DNA from: Kitasatospora kifunensis
GTDB taxonomy: Bacteria; Actinomycetota; Actinomycetes; Streptomycetales; Streptomycetaceae
Reading direction: 5' to 3'
NCBI RefSeq assembly: GCF_014203855.1
Contig: NZ_JACHJV010000001.1
Coordinates: forward strand, 3,162,001-3,226,000
Length of the DNA: 64,000 bases
Part shown: piece by piece, positions 50,848-60,467 of the stretch
Layout: each line of letters starts with the position of its first letter
Numbering within the stretch: the first letter of the stretch is position 1
Position numbers and translations under genes: made by a program
Notes under the pieces: model-generated
Database searches by the model: none
Seen by the model: only the letters and a program-made list of their open reading frames with translations
Told to the model about the DNA's origin: nothing

Positions 50848-51873
50848 ATGACGACGCCAACTGAGGACACGACTGAGACCGACCAGGTCCTCGTCGCGTC
50901 CGCGACAGGAGACGGCGGCAACAAGCCGGCCGCGCTCCTCGGGCGAACCCCGGGCCAGATTGCCTGGGGCCGCTTCAAGCGCAACCGCATCGGTGTGTTC
51001 TGCGCCGCAATCGTGATCTTGTACATCCTGGTCGCGCTCCTCGCGCCGGTGATCACGAAGCTGTACGGCCAGTCGCCCTACATCCCGTACGGCGTGCGCG
51101 ATATGACCCTGCTGGACGACTCGGGTATCCCGATCGGCGCGAACGGCGGGATGAGTTCCACCCACTGGTTCGGTATCACGCCGCAGGCCGGCTACGACAT
51201 CTTCGCCAAGCTGATCTACGGGATCCGTACCTCGCTCGGCATCGGCCTGCTCATCACCATCTTCTCCGGCCTGGTCGGCATCGTGCTCGGTGTGGCCCAG
51301 GGCTACCTCGGCGGCCGCTTCGACTACTTCGTCGGGCGCTTCACCGACCTGCTGCTGGCCCTGCCGCAGCAGCTGTTCTTCATCGCCTTCACCCCGATCG
51401 TGCTGGTCTGGTTCGTTCCGCTGGACCGCGCGACCCCGGTCTACATGCGGGTGATCGCGATCGTGCTGGTGCAGACCTTCCTCGGCTGGATGGCCACCGC
51501 CCGTCTGCTGCGCGGCCTGTCGCTGAGCCTGCGCGAGCGCGAGTACATCGAGGCCGCCAAGATCACCGGAGCCTCCTCCTGGCGCATCATCTTCAAGGAG
51601 CTGATGCCCAACCTGGCGACCACCATCCTGGTGCAGATGACGCTGCTGCTGCCGGCCATGGTGACCGCGGAGGCCGGTCTCTCCTTCCTCGGCGTCGGCA
51701 TGACCGAGCCGACCCCCGACTGGGGCCTGATGTTCCAGGACGCTGTGCAGAACTACCGCAACGACCTGACCTACCTGATCTTCCCCGGTCTCTCGCTGAT
51801 GATCTTCACCATCGCGTTCAACCAGTTCGGGGATGCGGTTCGGGACGCGCTCGACCCGAAGACCATCCGCTAG
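50848..51873 (+). CDS. Oligopeptide ABC transporter permease (DppC/OppC type), BldKA-like
   Basis: A 341-residue inner-membrane permease with six helices. An N-terminal OppC-type segment (GQIAWGRFKRNRIGVFCAAI) is followed by the coupling motif EYIEAAKITGASSWRIIFKE (EAA loop) and the terminal FNQFGDAVRDALDPKTIR. ATG 50848 has GGGAG 11 bases upstream. It is first in a five-gene rightward operon whose order (permease, lipoprotein, permease, ATPase, ATPase) is that of bldK in S. coelicolor, the importer of an extracellular signal peptide needed for aerial mycelium. The orthology is inferred from order and family, not proven. Confidence 0.9.
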   Translation: MTTPTEDTTETDQVLVASATGDGGNKPAALLGRTPGQIAWGRFKRNRIGVFCAAIVILYILVALLAPVITKLYGQSPYIPYGVRDMTLLDDSGIPIGANGGMSSTHWFGITPQAGYDIFAKLIYGIRTSLGIGLLITIFSGLVGIVLGVAQGYLGGRFDYFVGRFTDLLLALPQQLFFIAFTPIVLVWFVPLDRATPVYMRVIAIVLVQTFLGWMATARLLRGLSLSLREREYIEAAKITGASSWRIIFKELMPNLATTILVQMTLLLPAMVTAEAGLSFLGVGMTEPTPDWGLMFQDAVQNYRNDLTYLIFPGLSLMIFTIAFNQFGDAVRDALDPKTIR

Positions 51874-51999
51874 GCCGCTCCACCCCCCTCGCACCACCCT
51901 GTTTCCCCCGCTCCCCCCAGCACCGGCCACCCCGGGGCAATGCCGCCCCGCCGGTCCGCGCTGGTTAGACAGCTCATGACCAGTGACAGGTAGGAACCA

Positions 52000-53769
52000 A
52001 TGAGACTTCGCAAGGCAGCACTCATGCCGGCGCTCGTGGCGGTCAGCGCCCTCACGCTGACGGCTTGTGGTGGGGGCGGCGGCACCAAGGCGTCGGACAG
52101 TGCCGGCAAGGGTGCCAGCTCCACGGTCGCGAGCTTCACCGTCGGCACCAAGGCCGACTCCACCGGCCCGGCTGCGGACGTTCCCGGGGCCAAGCAGGGT
52201 GGCACCGCCTACAGCATCGAGCCGACCGGTTTCGACCACCTGGACCCGAGCCAGCAGTACGTCAACCAGCTGCAGGCCGTCGGCATGCTCTACAGCCGCC
52301 AGCTGACGAACTACAAGACCGACCCGACCACTGGCAAGACCATGCTGGTCGGCGACCTGGCGACCGACACCGGTACCCCCAGTGACGGCGGCAAGACCTG
52401 GACCTGGACGCTGAAGGAGGGTCTGAAGTTCGAGGACGGCACGCCGATCACCTCGAAGGACGTCAAGTACGCCGTCGAGCGGCTCTACGCGGACTACCAG
52501 ACCTTCGGTGCGACCTACTTCCCGCAGTGGCTCTCCGGTACCGACTACCGCAAGGCGTACCAGGGTCCGGACCACGGTGACCTGCCGGACAGCGTGATCG
52601 GCACGCCGGACGCGCAGACGGTCGTCTTCCACTTCCAGAGCGTGCACTCCGACGCCAACTTCGCGGCCGCGATGCCGGACATCACGGCCATCGAGAAGTC
52701 GGCGGACACCAAGCAGCAGTACGACACGCACCCGGTCTCGATCGGTCCTTACAAGATCAAGGACTACCAGCCGGACAAGTCGCTGGACCTGGTCAAGAAC
52801 CCCAACTGGGACCCGAAGACCGACCCGCTGCGCCACCAGTACGTGGACGGCTGGCACTTCGAGCTCAACGTCACCAACCCGCAGCTGACCCAGCGTCTGA
52901 TGGGTGGCGCCGGGACGGACAAGGACGCGATCACGCTGGCCCAGATCGCCGACGCGGGCCAGGTCGCGACGATCCAGAACGACCCGCAGTACAAGAGCCG
53001 GACGATCAGCCAGTACACCCCGTACGTCGACGTCTTCAGCATCAACACCGCCCGGGTCACCGACCCCAAGGTCCGTCTGGCCATGGCCAAGGCCTTCCCG
53101 TCGGCCGCGGTGCTGCGTCAGCTCGGTGGCCCCAGCGCCGGTGACCCCGCCGGCAACCTGGTGAGCCCGACTGTCTCCGGTTGGCAGAACACCGACCCGC
53201 TGGGCCTCAAGGCCACCCCGAACGGCGACCAGGCCGCGGCCAAGAAGATCCTGCAGGACGACAACAAGCTCAACTACCACATCGTGCTGGCCTACGCCAA
53301 CACGCCGAAGTGGCAGACCATCTCCGCGACCGTCCAGGACGCGCTGAACCGGGCCGGCTTCAACGTCGAGATCAAGGCGCTGGACGCGACCACGTACTAC
53401 ACCGTGGTCGGCAAGGTCGACAACGGCTTCGACATGTACCGCACCGGTTGGGGCGCGGACTGGCCGAACGGCTCGACCGTGGTCCCGCCGACCCTGGACG
53501 GTCGTCTGATCGGCGACGGTCTGTCGAACTACTCGCACTACAACAGCGCGGCCACCAACTCCGCGATCGACCAGGTCTACAACGTCGCGGACCCGGCTCA
53601 GGCCGCGACCCAGTGGATGAACCTGGCCGACAAGGTCCTGTCGAACGACGTGCCGGCAATCCCCTACGCCTACGACAAGTTCTTCCAGGTCTACGGCGCC
53701 GGCCTGGGCGGTGTCGCCTACAACCCGGTTCTGGGCTGCATCGACCCCTCCAGCGTCTACATCAAGTAA
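52000..53769 (+). CDS. Peptide-binding lipoprotein of the ABC importer, BldKB-like
   Basis: A 589-residue solute-binding protein of family 5 (DppA/OppA). The lipoprotein signal ends in LTLTACGG (acylated Cys at about residue 23). The conserved signature for peptide-binding proteins is seen in DTGTPSDGGKTWTWTLKEGL and KFEDGTPITSKDVKYAVERL. ATG 52000 has TAGGA at five bases. It is preceded by a 126-bp gap and followed by a strong hairpin, which would make it the most abundant product of the operon, as expected for a receptor. Confidence 0.92.
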   Translation: MRLRKAALMPALVAVSALTLTACGGGGGTKASDSAGKGASSTVASFTVGTKADSTGPAADVPGAKQGGTAYSIEPTGFDHLDPSQQYVNQLQAVGMLYSRQLTNYKTDPTTGKTMLVGDLATDTGTPSDGGKTWTWTLKEGLKFEDGTPITSKDVKYAVERLYADYQTFGATYFPQWLSGTDYRKAYQGPDHGDLPDSVIGTPDAQTVVFHFQSVHSDANFAAAMPDITAIEKSADTKQQYDTHPVSIGPYKIKDYQPDKSLDLVKNPNWDPKTDPLRHQYVDGWHFELNVTNPQLTQRLMGGAGTDKDAITLAQIADAGQVATIQNDPQYKSRTISQYTPYVDVFSINTARVTDPKVRLAMAKAFPSAAVLRQLGGPSAGDPAGNLVSPTVSGWQNTDPLGLKATPNGDQAAAKKILQDDNKLNYHIVLAYANTPKWQTISATVQDALNRAGFNVEIKALDATTYYTVVGKVDNGFDMYRTGWGADWPNGSTVVPPTLDGRLIGDGLSNYSHYNSAATNSAIDQVYNVADPAQAATQWMNLADKVLSNDVPAIPYAYDKFFQVYGAGLGGVAYNPVLGCIDPSSVYIK

Positions 53770-53798
53770 GCACCGGAGCCCGGCCTCCGGCCGACTCC

Positions 53799-53837
53799 CC
53801 CGGGCGGGGTCACCCTCTTCGGGTGGCCCTGCCCGGG
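53799..53837 (+). terminator. Intra-operon attenuator after the lipoprotein gene
   Basis: A 17-bp stem (CCCGGGCGGGGTCACCC paired with its near-complement through two G-U pairs) with a TCTTC loop, between the binding-protein and second permease genes. It probably reduces read-through so that the binding protein exceeds the membrane complex. Confidence 0.8.
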
Positions 53838-53923
53838 CCACGTGCTGACCGCCTGTACTGCGGGGGGTCGCACTCTCCACGACGTGGCCGCCGTTGGCGC
53901 CCTCACTCGGAAGAGCTCATCTA

Positions 53924-54904
53924 ATGCTCCGATTTCTCATCCGCCGGGCGCTCGGCGCGATCGTCATCATTTTCCTACTGATCACTCTGACCTTCTTCGC
54001 CTTCCACACCATGCCGGTCGACCCGGCGCAGCTGAACTGCCCCAAGGGCTGCAACCCTGAGCTGTTGACCCAGATCCGGCAGAACATGCACCTGGATCGG
54101 TCGCTCGGCACGCAGTTCTGGGACTACATCAGTGGTCTGTTCATCGGCCAGGACATGGGCAGCATCGGGCACTGCGCGGCCCCGTGCTTCGGCTACTCGT
54201 ACAACACGCAGCAGTTCGTCTGGGACCGGATCTCGGCCAACTACCCGGCCACCTTCGTCCTGGCGATCGGCGGCGCCGCCTGCTTCCTGATCATCGGCGT
54301 CGGCCTCGGCATGCTCTCCGCCTGGAAGCAGGGCAGCATCCTGGACCGGGTGGCCAGCTCGATCTCGCTGATCGGCCAGTCCACCCAGATCTACTTCATC
54401 GGCCCGCTGGCGATGGCCCTGTTCGTCTACAGCCTGGGCTGGCTGAACCGTCCCGAGTACATCCCGATCACCCAGGACCCCTGGGGCTGCTTCATGGGCA
54501 TGCTCCTCCCCTGCCTGGTGATGTCGGTCATCTTCTGGTCCAACTACACCCGCCAGGTCCGCTCGCTGATGCTGGAGCAGATGTCCGAGGACCACATCCG
54601 GGCGGCCCGGGCCAAGGGCATGTCCAGCTCCTACGTCTGGTGGCGCTACGCGCTGCGCGGCGCGATGGCTCCGATCATCACCATCTTCGGCATCGACCTC
54701 GGCACCGTCTTCTCCGGCGCGATCATCACCGAGTACACCTTCAACATCCAGGGCCTCGGCTTCCTGGCCGTGAAGTCGGTCAACTCGATGGACCTCAACC
54801 TGGAGCTCGGCGTGCTGATCTTCAGCTCGGTCGCCATCCTGCTCTTCAACATCATCGTCGACGCCACCTACGGTCTCCTCGACCCCCGGGTCCGGCTGGG
54901 ATGA
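53924..54904 (+). CDS. Oligopeptide ABC transporter permease (DppB/OppB type), BldKC-like
   Basis: A 326-residue permease with six helices, starting MLRFLIRRALGAIVIIFLLI with the OppB-type N-terminal helix and TFFAFHTMPVDP. The coupling loop is DHIRAARAKGMSSSYVWWRY, and the C-terminus is DATYGLLDPRVRLG. The long periplasmic loop contains four cysteines (CPKGC and CAAPC), which is unusual and could form disulfides. ATG 53924 has GGAAGAG upstream. Confidence 0.92.
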   Translation: MLRFLIRRALGAIVIIFLLITLTFFAFHTMPVDPAQLNCPKGCNPELLTQIRQNMHLDRSLGTQFWDYISGLFIGQDMGSIGHCAAPCFGYSYNTQQFVWDRISANYPATFVLAIGGAACFLIIGVGLGMLSAWKQGSILDRVASSISLIGQSTQIYFIGPLAMALFVYSLGWLNRPEYIPITQDPWGCFMGMLLPCLVMSVIFWSNYTRQVRSLMLEQMSEDHIRAARAKGMSSSYVWWRYALRGAMAPIITIFGIDLGTVFSGAIITEYTFNIQGLGFLAVKSVNSMDLNLELGVLIFSSVAILLFNIIVDATYGLLDPRVRLG

Positions 54905-54959
54905 CCCCCTCCGCATCCGCGTCTGTTCCGCACCACCCCGCCCCAGAGGAGATCCGACC

Positions 54960-56030
54960 GTGAGCACCCTCACCAAGTCCGAGGCCGTCCCGGCACCCCA
55001 GGCCGGCAGCACCTTCCTCTCGGTGCGCGACCTGCAGGTCCGCTTCCGCACCGAGGACGGCATCGTCAAGGCCGTCAACAACCTCACCTTCGACCTGGAG
55101 AAGGGCAAGACCCTCGGGATCGTGGGTGAGTCGGGCTCCGGCAAGTCGGTGTCCAACCTGGCCGTGATGGGCCTGCACAACCCGAGGAACACCACCATCG
55201 AGGGCTCCATCGTCCTCGAGGGCCAGGACCTGCTCAAGGCCTCGCAGAAGGACCTCGAGAAGCTCCGCGGCAACAAGATGGCGATGATCTTCCAGGACGC
55301 GCTGGCCGCGCTCTCGCCGTACTACACGATCGGCCGGCAGATCGCCGAGCCGTTCATGAAGCACACCGGCGCGAACAAGAAGGAAGGCCGCGAGCGCGCG
55401 ATCGAGATGCTGCGCCGCGTCGGCATCCCGCAGCCGCAGACCCGGGTGGACGACTTCCCGCACCAGTTCTCCGGCGGTATGCGCCAGCGCGCCATGATCG
55501 CCATGGCCCTGGTCTGCGACCCCGAGCTGCTGATCGCCGACGAGCCGACCACCGCGCTCGACGTGACCGTGCAGGCCCAGATCGTCGACCTGCTCAAGGA
55601 CCTCCAGCAGGAGTCCGGCACCTCGATCATCTTCATCACCCACGACCTCGGCGTGATCCGCGAGATCGCCGACGACGTGCTGGTGATGTACGCGGGCCGG
55701 GCCGTCGAGCGCGGCACCATGCGCGAGGTGCTGAAGACCTCCCAGCACCCGTACGGCTGGGGCCTGCTGAGCTCGATCCCGCGGATCAACGCCTCGGTGG
55801 ACGTGCCGCTGGAGCCGATCCCGGGCACCCCGCCGTCGCTGCTGAACCCGCCGACCGGCTGCGCCTTCCACCCGCGTTGCGCGTACCGTGAGCTGGTGGT
55901 CGGCGACAAGTGCGAGACCGAGCGCCCGACGCTCGAAATGGCCAACGGGCACCTGTCCGCCTGCCACCTCACCTCCGCGCAGAAGCAGTCCATCCTCACC
56001 GAGCAGATCCTGCCCCGGCTGAGCAGCTGA
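54960..56030 (+). CDS. Oligopeptide ABC transporter ATPase (DppD/OppD type), BldKD-like
   Basis: A 356-residue ATPase. Walker A is GESGSGKSV, the signature FSGGMRQR, Walker B LLIADEPT, and the switch ITHDLGV. The C-terminal OppD/F cysteine cluster (CAFHPRCAYR, CETERPTLE, CHLTS) is the 4Fe-4S/zinc-type motif of this family. GTG 54960 has GAGGAG at 8 bases. Confidence 0.94.
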   Translation: MSTLTKSEAVPAPQAGSTFLSVRDLQVRFRTEDGIVKAVNNLTFDLEKGKTLGIVGESGSGKSVSNLAVMGLHNPRNTTIEGSIVLEGQDLLKASQKDLEKLRGNKMAMIFQDALAALSPYYTIGRQIAEPFMKHTGANKKEGRERAIEMLRRVGIPQPQTRVDDFPHQFSGGMRQRAMIAMALVCDPELLIADEPTTALDVTVQAQIVDLLKDLQQESGTSIIFITHDLGVIREIADDVLVMYAGRAVERGTMREVLKTSQHPYGWGLLSSIPRINASVDVPLEPIPGTPPSLLNPPTGCAFHPRCAYRELVVGDKCETERPTLEMANGHLSACHLTSAQKQSILTEQILPRLSS

Positions 56031-56058
56031 GCCTCGGTAAAGGAGTCAAGGAAATCCC

Positions 56059-57183
56059 ATGAGCGCAGAGCAGACTCTGAGCAAGCCGGCCGGCCAGGCC
56101 CCCGCCTCCGGCACCCCCCTGCTTGAGGTCGAGGGCCTCACCAAGCACTTCCCGGTGATGGGCGGCTTCCCGTTCAAGCGCCAGGTCGGGGCGGTCCAGG
56201 CGGTCGACAACGTCAGCTTCACCGTGGGCGCGGGCGAGAGCCTGGGCCTGGTCGGCGAGTCGGGTTGTGGCAAGTCGACCACCGGCCGACTGGTCACCCG
56301 CCTGTACGAGCCCACCAGCGGCTCGATCAAGTACAACGGCCAGGAGATCGCGCACGCCTCCCGCAAGGAGCTGGCACCGATCCGGTCCGAGATCCAGATG
56401 ATCTTCCAGGACCCGTACTCCTCGCTGAACCCGCGGCACACCGTCGGCACGATCATCACCAACCCGATGGAGATCAACGGGATCAACCCGCCCGGTGGCC
56501 GCGCCGCCCGGGCCAAGGAGCTCCTGGAGATCGTCGGCCTCAACCCGGAGCACTACAACCGCTTCCCGCACGAGTTCTCCGGCGGTCAGCGCCAGCGCAT
56601 CGGCGTGGCCCGTGCGCTCTCGCTCAACCCGAAGCTGATCATCGCCGACGAGCCGGTCTCCGCACTGGACGTGTCGATCCAGGCCCAGGTGGTCAACCTG
56701 CTCCAGGGTCTGCAGCGCGACATGGGCATCGCCTTCGTCTTCATCGCGCACGACCTGTCGATCGTGCGGCACTTCTCGCAGCGCGTCACGGTGATGTACC
56801 TGGGCAAGGTCGTCGAGATCGCCGACCGCGACTCGCTCTACAACAAGCCGCGTCACCCGTACACCCACGCGCTGCTCTCGGCCGCGCCGGACGCCGACCC
56901 GGACAACGAGTCCGCCGACCGGATCCGCCTCACCGGTGACGTCCCCTCGCCGCTCAACCCGCCGTCCGGCTGCCGCTTCAGGACCCGCTGCTGGAAGGCA
57001 CAGGAGAAGTGCGCCACCGAGGAGCCGCCGCTGGTGCAGCTCAGCGGCAGCGCCGAGGGCCACCTGACGGCCTGCCACTTCCCCGAGGACGGCAGCACCA
57101 CCGACTCCGTCCGGGTCGCCAAGGCCGGCGCCAAGGCGGAGGCCAAGCCCGAGGTCCCCGAGGCGCGGGCGACCAAGGACTGA
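56059..57183 (+). CDS. Oligopeptide ABC transporter ATPase (DppF/OppF type), BldKE-like
   Basis: A 374-residue ATPase, partner of the preceding one. Walker A is GESGCGKST, the signature FSGGQRQR, Walker [13 protein letters not shown], and the switch [10 protein letters not shown]. The C-terminal cysteine motif is present ([14 protein letters not shown], then CHFPED), followed by a short Ala/Lys-rich tail. ATG 56059 follows AAGGAG. It is the last gene of the rightward operon, ended by a terminator with a T-run. Confidence 0.94.
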   Translation: MSAEQTLSKPAGQAPASGTPLLEVEGLTKHFPVMGGFPFKRQVGAVQAVDNVSFTVGAGESLGLVGESGCGKSTTGRLVTRLYEPTSGSIKYNGQEIAHASRKELAPIRSEIQMIFQDPYSSLNPRHTVGTIITNPMEINGINPPGGRAARAKELLEIVGLNPEHYNRFPHEFSGGQRQRIGVARALSLNPKLIIADEPVSALDVSIQAQVVNLLQGLQRDMGIAFVFIAHDLSIVRHFSQRVTVMYLGKVVEIADRDSLYNKPRHPYTHALLSAAPDADPDNESADRIRLTGDVPSPLNPPSGCRFRTRCWKAQEKCATEEPPLVQLSGSAEGHLTACHFPEDGSTTDSVRVAKAGAKAEAKPEVPEARATKD

Positions 57184-57198
57184 TCGAGCACGGCACAA

Positions 57199-57237
57199 GC
57201 GGCAGGGCCCCCTCCCGGCGGAAGGGGGCCCTGCCGC
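57199..57237. terminator. Terminator between the two convergent peptide-transport operons
   Basis: A 15-bp stem GCGGCAGGGCCCCCT and complement around a 9-base loop, followed by GTTTT on the plus strand. It serves the rightward operon and probably the leftward one as well. Confidence 0.93.
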
Positions 57238-57241
57238 GTTT

Positions 57242-58372
57242 TCACGGGGTGGGGTTCTCGTTCTCGGTACCGGGCTCGCGCTCCGCCGCACTCTGCTCAA
57301 CCTCGCGCTCCGCCGCGAAGTGACAAGCCGACTCGTGCGCCGCCGGCCCCGTCAGCCAGGACGGGCGGGCCAGCAGCGGCTCCTCGATCGCGCACCGCTC
57401 CTGGGCCTTCCAGCAGCGGGTCCTGAAGCGGCAACCCGAGGGCGGGTCGGCGGGTGAGGGGACGTCGCCGGTGAGCACGATCCGGTCGCGCGTCTGACGC
57501 GCGGTGGGGTCGGGTACCGGTACCGCCGAGAGCAGCGCCTGGGTGTACGGGTGCGTGGCGTGGTCGTAGATCTCCAGGTCGGACCCGATCTCCACCATCT
57601 TGCCCAGGTACATCACGCCCACCCGGTCCGAGATGTGCCGCACGATCGACAGGTCGTGCGCGATGAAGATGTAGGACAGCTCGAACTCGTTCTGCAGCTT
57701 CTCCAGCAGGTTGATCACCTGGGCCTGGACCGAGACGTCCAGCGCCGAGACCGGCTCGTCGCAGATGATCACCTCGGGCTTGAGCGCCAGCCCCCGGGCG
57801 ATGCCGATCCGCTGCCGCTGGCCGCCGGAGAACTGGTGCGGATAGCGGTTGATGTACTCCGGGTTCAGCCCGACCACGTCCAGCAGGTCCTGGACGGCCT
57901 TGCGCCGCTCGCCCTTGGGCGCCACCTCGGGGTGGATCTCGTACGGCTCGCCGATGATGTCGCCCACCGTCATCCGCGGGTTGAGCGAGGTGTACGGGTC
58001 CTGGAAGACCATCTGGATGTTGCGCCGCACCGCCTTGAGCGCGGCCCCGGAGAGCCGGGAGATCTCCGCGCCCTTGTAGCGCACCGAGCCCGAGCTGGCC
58101 GACTCCAGGTTCATCAGCACCTTGGCCAACGTCGACTTGCCGCAGCCGGACTCGCCGACGATGCCCAGCGTCTCCCCCTTGCGCAGGTCGAAGGAGACCC
58201 CGTCCACCGCCTTGACCGCCCCGATCTGCTTCTTCACCACCACCCCCCGGGTCAGCGGGAAGTGCTTGACCAGGTCGCGGATCTGCAGAATCGGTTCACC
58301 GTCGGAGACCGGCTGGGCGAAGGCCGTGCCCTGCGGCACGGGCGCGCTGAGCGCGGTGGCACCGTCAGTCAT
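57242..58372 (-). CDS. Second oligopeptide ABC importer: ATPase (OppF type)
   Basis: A 376-residue ATPase. Walker A is GESGCGKST, the signature FSGGQRQR, Walker [13 protein letters not shown], the switch [10 protein letters not shown], and the terminal cysteine motif [14 protein letters not shown] with CHFAAE. ATG 58372 overlaps the end of the upstream ATPase gene by eight bases and has AAGGAG at 8 bases; an upstream ATG at 58402 is less likely. It is the last gene of the leftward five-gene operon. Confidence 0.93.
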   Translation of the reverse strand: MTDGATALSAPVPQGTAFAQPVSDGEPILQIRDLVKHFPLTRGVVVKKQIGAVKAVDGVSFDLRKGETLGIVGESGCGKSTLAKVLMNLESASSGSVRYKGAEISRLSGAALKAVRRNIQMVFQDPYTSLNPRMTVGDIIGEPYEIHPEVAPKGERRKAVQDLLDVVGLNPEYINRYPHQFSGGQRQRIGIARGLALKPEVIICDEPVSALDVSVQAQVINLLEKLQNEFELSYIFIAHDLSIVRHISDRVGVMYLGKMVEIGSDLEIYDHATHPYTQALLSAVPVPDPTARQTRDRIVLTGDVPSPADPPSGCRFRTRCWKAQERCAIEEPLLARPSWLTGPAAHESACHFAAEREVEQSAAEREPGTENENPTP

Positions 58373-59420
58373 CGAGGGTCTCCTTCCAGAAGTGGCAGGC
58401 ACTGGCCCGCCCCGGCAGCGGCGTGCCGTTCTCGTCCGTCACCTCGAAGAGCGGCGGCACGGTGGTCCGGCAGATCTCCTTGGCCCTGGGGCAGCGCGGG
58501 TTGAACGCACAGCCGGGCGGGATGCGCAGCAGGTTGGGCGGCAACCCCTTGATCGCGTAGAGCTCCTGCCCCTTCTGGTCGAGCCGTGGAATGGAGTCCA
58601 GCAGGCCCCGGGTGTACGGGTGGGCCGGCTTGGCGTAGAGCTCGTGCACCGGCGCGGTCTCGACGATCCGCCCGGCGTACATCACCGCGATCTTGTCGGC
58701 CACGTCCGCGACCACCCCGAGGTCGTGGGTGATCAGGATCAGGCCCATGTGGTACTCGGCCTGCAACTCCGCCAGCAGGTCCATCACCTGGGCCTGCACG
58801 GTGACGTCGAGCGCGGTGGTCGGCTCGTCGGCGATGATCAGGTCCGGCTCCAGGGCCAGCGCCATCGCGATCATGATGCGCTGGCGCATGCCACCGGAGA
58901 ACTGGTGCGGGTAGTTGCCGACCCGCGCCGCGGCGGCGGGGATCCGCACCCGGTCCATCAGCTCGATGGCCTTGGCCTTGGCGTCCTTGCGCGAGGCCCC
59001 CCGGTGCACCCGGTACATCTCGCCCAGCTGCGCGCCCACCGTGTGCACGGGGTTGAGCGAGGAGAGCGCGTCCTGGAAGATCATCGCCATCTGGGAGCCG
59101 CGGATCTTGCGCCGCTCCTCGTTGCCCAGGGTCAGCAGGTCGCGACCCTTGAAGACGATCTGACCACCCGTGACGAAGCCGGGCGGGCTGTCCAGGATGC
59201 CCATCACGGCCTGCGCGGTGACCGACTTGCCGGAGCCCGACTCGCCCAGCACGGCCAGCGTCTCTCCGGCCCGGACCGAGTAGTTCACCCCGTTGACGGC
59301 CGTGGCCACCCCGTCCCGGGTGCGGAACTCCACGTGCAGGTCGCGGACCTCCAGCAGCGGGGACTCGTCGGTGTCCGCGGTGGCCTCGCGCGGTTGGGCG
59401 CTGGTGCTGCTGCTACTCAT
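58365..59420 (-). CDS. Second oligopeptide ABC importer: ATPase (OppD type)
   Basis: A 351-residue ATPase. Walker A is GESGSGKSV, the signature FSGGMRQRIM, Walker B LIIADEPTTALD, the switch ITHDLGVVAD, and the OppD C-terminal cysteine motif CAFNPRCPRAKEICR. ATG 59420 begins 18 bases after the upstream permease stop, and the 3' end overlaps the OppF-type gene, so translation is coupled. Confidence 0.94.
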   Translation of the reverse strand: MSSSSTSAQPREATADTDESPLLEVRDLHVEFRTRDGVATAVNGVNYSVRAGETLAVLGESGSGKSVTAQAVMGILDSPPGFVTGGQIVFKGRDLLTLGNEERRKIRGSQMAMIFQDALSSLNPVHTVGAQLGEMYRVHRGASRKDAKAKAIELMDRVRIPAAAARVGNYPHQFSGGMRQRIMIAMALALEPDLIIADEPTTALDVTVQAQVMDLLAELQAEYHMGLILITHDLGVVADVADKIAVMYAGRIVETAPVHELYAKPAHPYTRGLLDSIPRLDQKGQELYAIKGLPPNLLRIPPGCAFNPRCPRAKEICRTTVPPLFEVTDENGTPLPGRASACHFWKETLDD

Positions 59421-59438
59421 CGGTGGTGGGGCCCTTCC

Positions 59439-60467
59439 TCAGCGCAGCTTGGGGTCGAGGGCGTCGCGGACCGCGTCGCCGAGCATGATGAACGCGAGCA
59501 CCGTGATGCTCAGCGCTCCGGCGGGGAAGAGCAGCATGTGCGGCGCGATGCTGAAGGTGTCCGACGCCGCCGAGATGTCGATGCCCCAGGAGACCGTCGG
59601 CGGTTTGAGGCCGACGCCGAGGAAGCTCAGCGTGGCCTCCAGCGCGATGTAGGTGCCCAGCGCGATGGTGGCCACCACGATGATCGGCGCCACCGCGTTC
59701 GGCAGGATGTGGCGGACCATCAGCCGCCCGCTGCCGGCGCCCAGCGCTCGGGCCGCCGTGACGTAGTCCTGCTGCTTGGCGGTGATGACCGCGCCACGGG
59801 CGATGCGGGCCAGCTGCGGCCAGCCGAGCACCACGATGAACGCGACCACGATCCAGATCGACCTGGTGGAGATCACCGAGAGGAAGACCAGGCCGCCCAG
59901 CAGGATCGGGATGCCGAAGAAGATGTCGGCGACCCGGGAGATCACCGAGTCCGGCCAGCTGCCGAAGAAGCCGGCCAGGCCGCCCAGCAGGGTCCCGACG
60001 AGCGCCGAGCCGGCCGTGGCGCAGACGCCGACGGTGATCGAGGCGCGCGCGCCGTAGACCGTGCGCGCGTAGACGTCGCAGCCCTGGGTGTCGAAGCCGA
60101 ACGGGTGTCCTGAGGTGGGGCCCTGCTGCGACTTGCTCAGGTCACAGCTGAGCGGGTTGGTCGAGGTGAGCAGGCTCGGCCAGATCGCCACGATGACCAG
60201 GAAGAGGATCAGCAGCCCGGAGATGATGAAGATCGGGTTGCGCCGCAGGTCCCGCCAGGCGTCCTGCCACAGACTGCGCGGTTCCACCCGCTCGTCCGCA
60301 GCCGGGGTCTCCGGGTGGTCGGCGAGCCGCTCGGCCTTGATTAACGTCTGACCCTCCAGGGTGCCGAGGTCGAACTGGCGGCTCTCTACCGCACTCGGCA
60401 TCTCCTCGTCTTCCTTGCCGGCCTCCGCCAGCGGATCCGACGCGTTGTACTTCTCCTGGTCAGGCAT
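59439..60467 (-). CDS. Second oligopeptide ABC importer: permease (OppC type), contains a TTA codon
   Basis: A 342-residue permease. A charged 80-residue cytosolic N-terminus precedes six helices, the coupling loop DYVTAARALGAGSGRLMVRH and the terminal MLGDAVRDALDPKLR. Residue 42 (in EGQTLIKAERL) is encoded by TTA (60342-60344 on the complementary strand), the only TTA codon I found in the window. In Streptomyces, TTA codons are read by the bldA tRNA, which is mainly available late in development, so full assembly of this importer would be bldA-dependent. ATG 60467 overlaps the OppB-type stop by 8 bases. Confidence 0.93.
   Translation of the reverse strand: MPDQEKYNASDPLAEAGKEDEEMPSAVESRQFDLGTLEGQTLIKAERLADHPETPAADERVEPRSLWQDAWRDLRRNPIFIISGLLILFLVIVAIWPSLLTSTNPLSCDLSKSQQGPTSGHPFGFDTQGCDVYARTVYGARASITVGVCATAGSALVGTLLGGLAGFFGSWPDSVISRVADIFFGIPILLGGLVFLSVISTRSIWIVVAFIVVLGWPQLARIARGAVITAKQQDYVTAARALGAGSGRLMVRHILPNAVAPIIVVATIALGTYIALEATLSFLGVGLKPPTVSWGIDISAASDTFSIAPHMLLFPAGALSITVLAFIMLGDAVRDALDPKLR

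Noticed and set aside
50615..50860. An 81-codon minus-strand frame in the AT-rich region before the permease operon
   Set aside because: It has no Shine-Dalgarno and atypical codon use for this genome, and it overlaps the permease start. It is more likely regulatory DNA.
52000..53769. TTA codons in the BldK-type operon
   Set aside because: Every TTA string I found within these genes is out of frame (for example CCT TAC in the binding protein), so no bldA dependence is seen there.
50668..53880. A 1070-codon open frame on the minus strand
   Set aside because: It is antisense to two clear genes (permease and peptide-binding lipoprotein). Its product is low-complexity (HRR, VDLVDR runs), as expected of the mirror frame of high-GC third codon positions.
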